DNA from: Pseudogymnoascus destructans
Taxonomy: Eukaryota; Ascomycota; Leotiomycetes; Thelebolales; Thelebolaceae
Direction: 5' to 3'
Length of the DNA stretch: 64,000 bases
Assembly: GCF_001641265.1 (NCBI RefSeq)
Contig: NW_020167540.1
Coordinates: 434,001-498,000, forward strand
Part shown: positions 41,119 to 50,585 of the stretch, in pieces
Layout: the number at the start of each line of letters is the position of its first letter
Numbering within the stretch: the stretch's first letter is position 1
Notes under the pieces: model-generated
Database searches by the model: none
What the model saw: only the letters and a program-made list of their open reading frames with translations
Told to the model about the DNA's origin: nothing
Program-made: the position numbers and the translations under genes

Positions 41119-42439
41119 TCAAACCACCTCAGCTCTCTCTCTAGTCACATTAGGGGTGTCAACATCCTCACCAAAGGTCGCCCTCGGCTTTGAAGCTCCG
41201 CCTTGCCCGTTCGTTGCGCGGCTCGAGCTTCCTCCTCCCCCCGCCATTATCGTGCCGTGGGGAAGGTAGGTGCCTCCTTCGCTTCGGCTCTGGGTCTCAT
41301 AGTTGCCGTCTTGGGTTCGGCTCTGGATCTCATAGTTGCCCCCTTGGGTTCGGCTCTGGGTCTCATAGTTGCCGCCTTGGGTTCCGCTCTCACTGGTCGA
41401 TGGGATTGTCTGCAATGTTTCCTCGTCATCATAGCTGGTATCAGCACCGACTCTTCCACTGGTGGGCATCAGGTTCGAATCAATCTGGCTTGAAATGGGA
41501 ACATCGTCGGCCTCAAGGCGCCAGTCGCGCAGGTCCTCCTCGGCGTCGTTGAGGATCTGTCGAGCTTGGTTGCCGTGCTCGAACTGCGGGCGAGTGTCGC
41601 CTGGGATGACTGGGGTGTCATCGAGGAGGTTCAACATGCGACGGCCGTGGCGGGCGAGAATGATCTGCTTCTCTGCGCGCTCGATGGTGGCGGCGAACTC
41701 GGCGGCGTAGGCCTCCTTGAGCTTTTGGCGAGTCTATATTTGTGTGAGCACTCGTTCATATGATTGACAACGCAGGGTAACATACGATATTGGTAAGTTG
41801 GGCCTCGGCCACCAGGTTCTCCGCCTCTGCCCTAACCAGCTCCTGCTCCAAAACCACCAGTCGCGTGTTCTCTGGCTCCTTCATCTTGAGCTTGTGGATC
41901 TCATCCTGGATCTTCTGTCTGTTGTCCCTGCTTGGCTGGACGCTCTTCTCCGTGTTTCGGATCGTCTTCAAAACAGACCTGGCATCGTCCAAGTTGTGCG
42001 CATAGACGTCCTCCTGCTCGCCCAGCTCGCTGAGCAGCACACCAACCTTGTCGGAAAGTTCGGAGACGGCATCATCTCCGGTCTGCTCGCCCCAGTCGGA
42101 GAGCTGTGTGCCAACGGAGAGGCGCTCTTTGCCGGCGGCTTCGTAGGCGCCGATGAGGTTGTTCTGGGTCTTGATGAGGCGGAAGAGCTTCTTGGACAGC
42201 TCAGGTTGGCCGGCTCCCCGCAGGCTGGAGAAGGTGAAACCATGGCGCGAGCCCCCTTGTGAGGAGCCGCCCTGGTTCTTGTTCCCGCCGGAGCGAATGG
42301 AGAGTGCTCTATTCCTGCGCTGGGTGTTAGTTTTACGTCGAACAAAAGCGCAGTAATGTGGGATATCAAGGGCTCACAGCGGAAATAACTTGAATTCCGT
42401 TGAGGAAGCGGTGCTCCTAGACTTGCGATGACCGAACAT
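41119..42439 (-). CDS. PIL1: Eisosome core protein Pil1/Lsp1 (BAR-domain)
   Basis: Three exons, 42439-42378, 42314-41786 and 41733-41119, about 401 residues. The N-terminus MFGHRKSRSTASSTEFKLFP, then LNRALSIRSGG, is the membrane-inserting amphipathic start of Pil1/Lsp1. The BAR-like coiled region contains FRLIKTQNNLIGAYEAAGKE, LSDWGEQTGDDAVSELSDKV and LVVLEQELVRAEAENLVAEA, continuing through TRQKLKEAYAAEFAATIERA. It forms the furrow-shaped eisosome under the plasma membrane, regulated in yeast by Pkh kinases. The C-terminal tail is odd: a tandem 11-residue repeat (TQGGNYETQSR, about four copies, 33-bp DNA unit at 41288-41392). The gene is divergent from the region around 42500 and convergent with nothing on its 3' side. 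Confidence 0.93.
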
Positions 42440-43314
42440 GGTGTCTTTTAAGAAATTTGGTTTGCTGACTTACATTGTAGAAGAGATTCTCAATTCTCCA
42501 GTGTATTATATGTTTATCAACTACGACGTGGTCAGCACCTTCCCTATCTGAATCAAACCCCGCACTGAATCACGCGGTGAGTAAACAGCAACCGTACCTT
42601 GGGGTAAACCTCGAATATTAACAAGCCAGGCGATCTCGTAGCTAGTTAATTGAATAAAAGGTTTGTTTTTTAGAGGAATATATTATTCCAGAGTGAGTGC
42701 GAAGAGATAAAAATCACCAGTACGTAACGTCCACACGATCCTTGCTTTATTGTAAGGGGGGTAGCATGATCGTGGGCGAGCTCTAAGCACGATGATATCA
42801 TGATGTTGTCAAAGTTGCACTAATCATTGGTTAGGTTCCGGGCTACGACCGTACGTCATGCTGCGTACGGGCAGTTTGGCAACGGCTCCAAAACCCTGAA
42901 TTATATGCTTATATACATTAGCATCATGGGTTTTGAGGCTCGAAAAGCTATACAATAAAGATGCGCCGGCATCACTTGCCCATATAAGGGACACTGGCGA
43001 ATGGCACGGAAGCCAGCAGTCTCACGAGTAACCTCATCCAAATCCCACCAAGGTCCAGCAATCCCCGTGTTAGAAGCCGCCGTGAGGCCATAAGCACTAC
43101 TTATGAGGGTTGGAACCGGTTATGTCATGAATCATCGACTCACAAAAGTGCTCGAGTATATACATTCCCCATTATCAACTTACCAATCTCATCCGATCTA
43201 AAATCTCTCGTCCACCCTCCATCAAGAAACCGCACTATCTACATACGCTTGTCTCACTATCATGTGACACATGCACTTACTGAGCTCCTCCATCTGACAC
43301 AGCATCAAACAACT
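42440..43314. other. Intergenic stretch between divergent Pil1 and Gly/Met-rich genes
   Basis: About 875 bases, AT-rich, without a supported gene. It contains an imperfect palindrome (CAAAACCC...GGGTTTTG, about 42889-42938). The last 150 bases before 43315 are likely the promoter of the Gly/Met-rich gene. Confidence 0.45.
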
Positions 43315-43806
43315 ATGTGTCTCCCCATCGGCCCTCGCTCAAGCTTCCACGATGATATGATTATGCGGCCTCGTCCGTTCCTCGGCACGCGACCAGCCGT
43401 CTACCCGCGGTCAACTTTGCCCCGGCGGTCTATGAATGCTGGTATGGGATCAAGTGTTCTGGGAGGACCGAGGTTTGGTGCACGAGGGTATAGAAGAGTT
43501 GGGGGTATGGGGGGCATGTACCCGATGGACGGCATGGGCATGGGCGGCATGGGGATGGGGATGGGAGGTCTAGGTGGTATGGGCATGGGTGGGGGCCTGG
43601 GTGGTATGGGCATGGGTGGGGGCCTGGGTGGTATGGGTTATGGCGGGGGCTATGGGGGAGGGTTTGGAGATTGTGGAGGCATGGGAGGTATGGGAGGTAT
43701 GGGAGGTATGGGAGGTATGCGAGGTATGGGAGGTATGCGAGGTATGGGAGGTATGGGGGGTATGGGAGGTATGGGAGGTATGGGAGGTATGGGCGGTAAT
43801 TGCTGA
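43315..43806 (+). CDS. Gly/Met-rich repeat protein of unknown function
   Basis: A 163-residue frame starting MCLPIGPRSSFHDDMIMRPR. After about 60 ordinary residues it becomes GMGGMYPMDGMGMGGMGMG-type sequence. It ends in about a dozen GGM units (DNA unit GGAGGTATG, 43675-43795) and a final GNC. There is no signal peptide. I do not recognise a family; such tails occur in chaperone-like and RNA-binding proteins and in structural proteins. An upstream in-frame ATG at 43249 is possible. The unbroken frame through about 400 bases of repeat argues for real coding. Confidence 0.55.
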   Translation: MCLPIGPRSSFHDDMIMRPRPFLGTRPAVYPRSTLPRRSMNAGMGSSVLGGPRFGARGYRRVGGMGGMYPMDGMGMGGMGMGMGGLGGMGMGGGLGGMGMGGGLGGMGYGGGYGGGFGDCGGMGGMGGMGGMGGMRGMGGMRGMGGMGGMGGMGGMGGMGGNC

Positions 43807-43904
43807 TATGGTTTGTCTTAGCAAGCTATTGGTTTCTTCCATGTGTTATTATCAGTCTGCAATATGTAATATACAGAGAGATACAAGAAATACGCAGGTT
43901 CTCA

Positions 43905-44192
43905 AAAGTGAAGCTTAAGATATTCAAGAATTGTGTGGTGATATGTCTAGAAGCTCGATGCGATCAATCTTGCGTAGATGGGCGCTAATTGCGCTAGAAG
44001 TGCGCAAATTTAGAAAGTGAAGCTCGTAATCTTCAAAGTTTAGGTGATTATCTAGAAGGTCGATGTAGGTAGAGAGTTTAGTGGCAATTTAGTACTAATT
44101 CTCATTTCTAGCAAAATCGTTCGTATAGAGAAGTTCAAAAGCGCGTAAATCTATGAAAATGAGGCTCGAGATATTTAAGAATTAGGTGGTGA
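43905..44192. repeat. Three diverged direct repeats beside the Fot1-like fragment
   Basis: Similar blocks of the form AAGTGAAGCT...GATATTCAAGAATT..GTGGTGATAT begin near 43907, 44017 and 44155, spaced about 110-140 bases. They end where the transposon's probable left end starts. Confidence 0.6.
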
Positions 44193-44982
44193 TATAACGT
44201 AAGTCGTGGCGTAACGCGGGGGATGGCGTAACGCGGGGAATTCACCCCGCCGACTTCTGATAACTGTGAATAACTCAACAATGGTTCGCTGTAAAAGCCT
44301 GGGTGTTGCTGAGCGTGAAACTTTAATAGCCCAGGCAGTATTAGACGTCCAATCTAAGAAGTATAAGAGTGCATATCACGCTGAGAAAGTGCTGGGGCTG
44401 CCGAAGAGTTCAGTGACGCGACGCGTCAATGGAGGTTTGACACGCTCCCAAGCCCGCCAGAAACAGCAGAATTTATCAGGCGCGCAAGAACAGATACTTC
44501 TAAAGTGGATTAAAAACCTAACAATCAGCGGCTATTCTCCAGGGCATCGGTTGTTGAAGGAAATAGCTGAAGAACTCCGGTCGCACCGGTCACTCAATTT
44601 TGATGACGCGACGCCAAACTTACTTCTACCCCAACCACGATTTTCCCTCGGTCGTGACTGGGTACCACGATTCATACAACGACATCCCCATCTACAGGTC
44701 GCTATTGGGCGACGGATCGAAACTGTATGCATGGACGGTGCAACAAAACCAGTGCTTACAGCATGGTTTAACGCGTACACCAAGGTGGTTCAAGAGTTTG
44801 GAATCACGCAAGAGAACACATATAACATGGATGAATCTGGATTTTCGATTGGGACAATGGAATCTACTCGAATTATACTTGATTCAACGCTTCGTACGAA
44901 GCATCAAGCGCATCCTGGCTGTCAGGAATGGGTTTCGATGGTCGAGTGTGTAATGGTGGGTGCACCAGATATGAGAATCTAG
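44193..44982 (+). mobile_element. Fot1/pogo-type DNA transposon, truncated
   Basis: A transposase frame begins at 44266 or 44281 (MVRCKSLGVAERETLIAQAV). It holds a psq-like helix-turn-helix (HAEKVLGLPKSSVTRRVNGG), a CENP-B-type second DNA-binding region (LSGAQEQILLKWIKNLTISG) and the start of the DDE catalytic domain (NTYNMDESGFSIG, first catalytic Asp). It stops at 44982 after about 235 residues, less than half of the usual length, so later catalytic residues are missing. The left end probably lies near 44193, where GGCGTAACGCGGGG occurs twice (44208-44221 and 44225-44238); no matching right end is visible. Confidence 0.8.
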
Positions 44983-46801
44983 CCACCCAAGGAAGGGATG
45001 AATTTACTAAGACAACACACTGTCTTAGGAAACAGAGCTAAAGGGTTGTAGCTTAGACTATTCCACAACGCAGTAATTAGGTGTATGATGTGGTGAAGTG
45101 GTTTAGACAAGTTGCAACAAATGTTGAGTCTGAGAACTCAGGGGTAAGTCAGAGGTTAGCACCTCACTGACTTTTCAAAAACAGAGAATAACAAGATCAA
45201 TGCTTGGAAGCTTGGAAAAGACGTAGAAGTATGTGCTAGTCGATTTACTGTATTGCCTGCTTGCCCTTTCTTAAGGAAAGGGCAATCCTATTTATGCCAA
45301 AGGAGTCTAGTTCTCTCATTTTCCATGACTTTCCATGACTAACCAGGCTTGGTAAATGTATTAGAAATCAAGTGCGACCCACAACTAGCTTGCTAATCAT
45401 GTAGTGAACGTAAGAGAATCCCATAGAACCATCTCTTGGGTTCCTAGCCTATAGGAAGTGAAAAGGAGGTCCAAGGTCAGAGTACCTATAGACAAATTAT
45501 GTCATAACTTAACCAATATTGTGGGTAACTAAGGAGCGATGACGTGTAATGAATCATAGAGGGTTGTAGAAGCTTCTAGAGCTATCGTTCATGTTCCTAG
45601 GCCTCTAGTTGGTAGAGATATGCCATGTGGTAGTATTGGCCCACCCCATTAAGGAGGAGATATTCTTAATAACTTGTTCAATGAGTGTCCAAATAATATG
45701 CTGTGATGTATGTAGCATAAACAGATGTAGTAGAAGAGTTTGCAGCAATCGTTGAGTAGTATTGCTTCTGTTGTTGGTGTGATAAGCCAAGATATGTATG
45801 GTAACCCCTTATCACAAACCACTAACAGATATCTGGTCCATCCAGAACAGTGCCAAACCAATGTGGACATATCCAGCTCTTCTGTCTCCGACCAACAACC
45901 ACACCCTCACTGAAGACCATCGACACAAACCATACACAATTGCTCAGCAACATCTCGGATATTACCCCCCCCAAACAAACACCCACTTGACAGGGCAGCC
46001 TTGGGCCGCGGACTTGGCTGGATACGCAACTTCCAGCCATCAACACATACACTTGGGGGGTTTGGGACAAGGGAGTTGGCATTGGATTCGGGGTGGGGTC
46101 AAGGTCTGGAGTGCCGGGCACAGGGAGGGAGTGGACATCTGGAGGGGCTATGTGGTGGTTGGTGCGACTTTGGAACAGTCGCAGGCTGTGGATCGGGGCT
46201 GGATAGAGTAGGCAGATTAGAAATATACGGTATTATGTTTGGATTTCTGCGTTTCTTGATGACCACCGTGATCTTGCCACCACAGCTTCGCCGAGAATAC
46301 TGTATGGATACGGATCTGGCCACCACACAGAATTACGGCAGCATTGCCGTCGCCATACTGTGGCGAGAAATCTACAGCTTATGGCCGGCGACGGTGATCC
46401 TTTGCGATTACAGTAGTACTCTAACTACAGTATTACCTCCAAAATCTGTCGCGCCAGCGATACTGCCCAGATCAAGGGCACGGTCGCCGCTCACGGGCGG
46501 TGCAATACACCGTCGGTATTAGAGCGGCGATTGTACCGTCGCTCCAGTGCGACGGTCGCGCCGGCCAGTACGGTAGCAATACGGTATGGCCACCGTACTG
46601 GATTTGGCCTGTGCGCTGGTAAGGTATCTACCGCGTTTGATCTTTGTAGAGAATGCTCGATGAGAATGATACCAGGGACTGCACGATTCTGGAAGATTTG
46701 CAGCCATAGATAGTATTGCACCATTAGCATTCAATATAAAAAACTCAATAGTCCAACCACCTTCGTAGATTGTTACGAGACATTATATTTTACATAATTC
46801 A
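44983..46801. other. Repeat island without supported genes
   Basis: About 1.8 kb between the transposon fragment and the Qri7-like gene. Several medium open frames (45605-46522) show no family resemblance. From about 46240 to 46640 the sequence is dense in ACGGT/ACCGT and CGACGG motifs in both orientations, including ACCGTCGC-TCCAGT-GCGACGGT near 46530-46555. Confidence 0.45.
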
Positions 46802-48154
46802 CTACAATTGGGTATCATCAACTCTTCTCCATCCCTCCGCGCCCATAATCCCCCCATCACCAGCCTCGGGGTCAATAGCCCATTTCTTCAAACTCCTCAC
46901 ATCCAGCCCACTCCTCCACCCCGCCTCCCACATCTCCATTCCCGTCCAAGCAATCATAGCCGCATTATCCGTACACAAACTCATCGGTGGGAACACCACC
47001 TCCACACCTTCAAACCCCCGCTTATCCAACAGAGACCGCAGCATATGCTTCAAGAACTGGTTCGACGCAACACCCCCAGATACGACGAGGGTAGATATGT
47101 CTTTCATTGCCGGAGTGCTGAGAGCTAGGAGGACTCGCGAAGCTAAGTGCTCAAATGCGACTCGCATCGTCTCCTGTGCTAGGACTCGGCGCTCGAGATC
47201 TGACATCTCTGGATTGGCCTCTACAATACGGCGTATTATAGCGCCAAGGCCCGAATAGGAGAACTCCATAGACGACGACTTGTCCTCAGACAGCGGCGGT
47301 CTGATAGCCCAGCCAAACTGGGTCGTCTTCATCGTGTTAAGACCGCGCTGCGTCTCGGGCGGGTTATAGTCGTAGTCCTCCGCCCCATTCGGGAACGCGA
47401 ACACCTCTAACATCGGGCTATACATGACGCTCTTCCCGTTGTCCAGCAATGATGCAGAAAGAATGTCGCGCGCACACTTGTCGAGCACGTTCCCGACGGG
47501 TATGTCTGTTTTCTCAGCGAGGATGGAATGTGACACTATGTCGCTGGAGTGGACGAGCATCGTGTTTCCGCCCGACACGAGGAGAGAGAGAAAGGGGAAC
47601 TGGGGATGCGATTCCGCTGATTCCGAGGTCGCGTTGAGAGATGATACTAGCCGTGGCGTCAGAGCGTGAGCTTGCATGTGGTTGACTCCCAAAACGGGGA
47701 TCTGCCACGCCACAGCCAGACCCTTCGCTGTGTCGAGCCCAGTCACTAGGTTCGACTGCATCCCCGGTCCTCGTGTGACCGTAATGAAGTCGGGGCGCTT
47801 TCGTAGTTTATGAGACTTGTCGGTAGCGCCGCGGACTTGGATTGCGTTTGTCCATGTTGCCGATTCGGAGGGCCTCTCGGGCAAGCTTTGGAGAGCTCTG
47901 TTGAGAAGAAGTGCGAGGGACTTCTGGTGGGATTCGAGCGCTACCAGGGGGTGGACGCCTTGGAATGCGCGGTTATCTGAGGTGACTTTGTCGTGGAAGT
48001 GGAGAGTGCTTCTGGCACTTTGCTTCTCAAGGATCGCAACGGAGGTATCATCGCAGGAAGTTTCAATGGCGAGGGTGAGGAGGGTTCGGCGTTCATGATG
48101 GCGAGTAACAGGGAGGCATCGTGCACGCCTGATGAGAGGGAATAGCAACCTCAT
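46802..48154 (-). CDS. QRI7: Mitochondrial tRNA t6A threonylcarbamoyltransferase (Qri7/OSGEPL1)
   Basis: A 450-residue, single-exon protein of the Kae1/TsaD family. The N-terminus MRLLFPLIRRARCLPVTRHH is basic and suits mitochondrial import. Family motifs: LAIETSCDDTSVAIL, VTRGPGMQSNLVTGLDTAKG, the metal-binding HxxxH in GVNHMQAHALT (near residue 159), FLSLLVSGGNTMLV, and the C-terminal VSGGVASNQFL with LCTDNAAMIAWTG. It transfers the threonylcarbamoyl group to A37 of mitochondrial tRNAs that read ANN codons. The presence of an import signal separates it from cytosolic Kae1. It is encoded convergent to the repeat island. Confidence 0.93.
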   Translation of the reverse strand: MRLLFPLIRRARCLPVTRHHERRTLLTLAIETSCDDTSVAILEKQSARSTLHFHDKVTSDNRAFQGVHPLVALESHQKSLALLLNRALQSLPERPSESATWTNAIQVRGATDKSHKLRKRPDFITVTRGPGMQSNLVTGLDTAKGLAVAWQIPVLGVNHMQAHALTPRLVSSLNATSESAESHPQFPFLSLLVSGGNTMLVHSSDIVSHSILAEKTDIPVGNVLDKCARDILSASLLDNGKSVMYSPMLEVFAFPNGAEDYDYNPPETQRGLNTMKTTQFGWAIRPPLSEDKSSSMEFSYSGLGAIIRRIVEANPEMSDLERRVLAQETMRVAFEHLASRVLLALSTPAMKDISTLVVSGGVASNQFLKHMLRSLLDKRGFEGVEVVFPPMSLCTDNAAMIAWTGMEMWEAGWRSGLDVRSLKKWAIDPEAGDGGIMGAEGWRRVDDTQL

Positions 48155-48416
48155 CAGGGTGAATAAGGCAGATGGAATTTCTTTTTTACAAACAGTAATG
48201 CAGCTTTCCGCAACTCGAGCCTGGTCACGGTTCCAAGGGATTGATGGAGGCGGTAAATTATATTTCTGCCGTATTTATTTCGGTTTTGGCTCACCGCTTC
48301 CATAAACCACAGCCTTTTGCGTTTCTCACAGCCTTTATAAAACTATGCCACACACAATTTGAAAGTTGCAACTATAAAATGTTGAAGCTAATGTATAATA
48401 ATTCCATTATTTGTAA

Positions 48417-50252
48417 CTACACTCGTATCTCCCATAACTTAATCTTGCCCTGCTCATTGGCAATAGCCAAAGTAGAGCTGGTGTGATTGAACGCAACAGC
48501 ACTCACCCTTCCCAGCGGCGTCTGCCCAGTTGGCCAATTCCTATAAACCGTGCAACTCGGCAGATGGATCAACCGCAGAGCATCCCTCTTCCACTTGCTA
48601 GAAATAACTAATAGCTGTCCATCCGGGCTGATTTCCAAACAACTCGTCGGCGTCGTCAATTGCTTGAATACCCTAGTCGGCTCTGGTCGATTCGGGATTT
48701 TCACCTCGCCCTTGTCCGTCCATCCCCGTCGGTCGTATATGTTAACGATACCGCTCGACGAGCCAATAACGATCCATCTATCACCACCAAGTTCTTTCTG
48801 CCCACTTCGTCCACCAAGAGTCAGTACGGAGGTGCCAACAGCGCCTTCGTCTTGCCAGAGCGCGATGAAGGATTTGCTTTCAACGCTCCACTCTCCGACC
48901 TCACCACCCTTTCCTGCAATCGTGAGACCTTCTCCATCTCTCCACCATGCAAAATCAGCAACACCGTTCCTCCCCTCGATTCTTGCTGCGGCGATCCATT
49001 GGCACGTGTTCGCGTCTAGGATATTGACAATTCCACCTCCCTTCTTGGAGGAGCCAATCAAGCCCATATAGCGCCCGCACGGAGACAACTTAAATCGCTC
49101 CATACTGCGCTGCTCATCCTTTTGTCCCAAGACACGCGTGACCTTTGCAATGTCGCCCGTTTCCAGATTCCAGCTATGGAAGTAGCGTCGACGGCCAGAG
49201 AAGAAGATCTTATCGCCGGTTGGGCCGAGGAATGCGGTTGTGTATAGCGGGGTAGATTTGATGTGAACGGATGTGAGGAGGGGATTTGGTGTAGGAAGCG
49301 CGTCTGGCGCAATATGGTGGAGATAGATGGTGGCTGCTGGCCCAGAGGAAAGGAGGACGGGGTGTATTGGGTGGAATTGGAGGGAGCTGATCGCGGATGG
49401 CTGGACCATGGGTATATCGCGAGTGCGCTGGATGTTTATGACTTCAGGGCGTAGCTTGCCACGCTTAGAATCCGCAGAGGCTGTGATGAGGGAGTTTGAG
49501 CTTCGGAGGAGTTGTGCGAGTGGCTGGGCGGATAGCGATTCTTCGTCCATGTCCATATCGTCGCCTGATAGAGATGAGCTGGACGAGGCTGAGGACCTCC
49601 GGCGTCGTTTCGAGGGCGGCTCTGAAGTAGACGCCCAGTCCGGGACAGGATTTAGGCGCTCGAACTGTCGCCTTAATCGCTTTACGTACTCTGGCCCGGT
49701 CACCATATCTTCTGCTTCGCTAACTCGTAACTTCCGTAGTCGAGGGTTTCCCGCCAGGGAGATCGTCAACCTCTCGTCATCGCTGTCTTGCCAGGCTGGC
49801 TCGTCGCCATCGGATTGCTCGTCGTCTGACCCAGGGCGTGCTATTAAATCTCTAGCGTTGACCTCAGAGGGCCCTGCATCCATAAAGAAAAGCTATGATA
49901 TATGTTAGCGCAAGTTACAAAGATTAGATGCGCCAAATAGTAATACCTCAGCATCGTCAACGTCTTCCAGGTTCTCCCCCTCCTCTCCTTCCGCACCCAA
50001 TTCAGATTCATTCTCTTCATTTTCCACCTCAAGATCAAGATCCCCCATCGTTTCCTGCCCCAACTGGGCCATAAACCCAGCATCGTCACCAAGAACCAAT
50101 CTCGCGAGCTCGTCCTCATCCTCCCCAGCGTCCATCATTTCCACGCTTTCATTGTCGCTCGGTTCTCCATTTTGCTCGGAAAACTCAGATTGCGCCTGCT
50201 GCTCTACAAACTTTTGATCGCCGGACGATTTCTTTGAGCGTTGTCGTGCCAT
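48417..50252 (-). CDS. UTP18: U3 snoRNA-associated protein Utp18-like (WD40)
   Basis: Two exons, 50252-49947 and 49892-48417, about 593 residues. ATG 50252 (MARQRSKKSSGDQKFVEQQA) is preferred over an upstream in-frame ATG at 50297. The N-terminal third is acidic (ENEENESELGAEGEEGENLE). A conserved region with AAWQDSDDE-like sequence (EPAWQDSDDERLTISLAGNP) and YVKRLRRQFERLNPVPDWA follows, then WD40 repeats (SAISSLQFHPIHPVLLSSGP, FSGRRRYFHSWNLETG, VVDFAWW-like ADFAWW, KLWEIRV at the end). Utp18 is part of the SSU processome that processes 18S pre-rRNA in the nucleolus. Confidence 0.9.
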
Positions 50253-50585
50253 TATTTCTGGTGTTACTTGGCGTCTCAACGGCAGCACTGCCTTCAACTT
50301 TATTTTATGATTTTCCTAGAGATAAAAGCCATGGAGATCGGCGCTAGAATTCAATTGGTCCGTGCGCTACCATCAACAAAATATTCAGAGCCACTTACCA
50401 CTCATGAGGTCCTAGTAGTTACGGTTTTGATAAATTCATGTGTTATGGATATTGAATATGGGCTTATACGCCTATAATATGACAAGAGGATTTTTTGCTC
50501 TAGCCGTCGAAGAAACTATCTCTACTACGCTGTTATACAAAATGTACCGGCCACCCAGCAGCCTGGTTATACATGCTATCATACA
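50253..50585. other. Intergenic stretch upstream of Utp18, downstream of Oct1
   Basis: 330 bases, AT-rich, holding the Utp18 promoter and Oct1 3' end. No supported gene. Confidence 0.5.

Noticed and set aside
45605..45870. Possible retroelement integrase or membrane protein on the minus strand
   Set aside because: I compared it with integrase and reverse-transcriptase motifs and could not match any; too weak to call.
46001..46522. 173-codon plus-strand frame
   Set aside because: Runs through the ACCGT-rich repeat stretch, with no domain and no conserved look.
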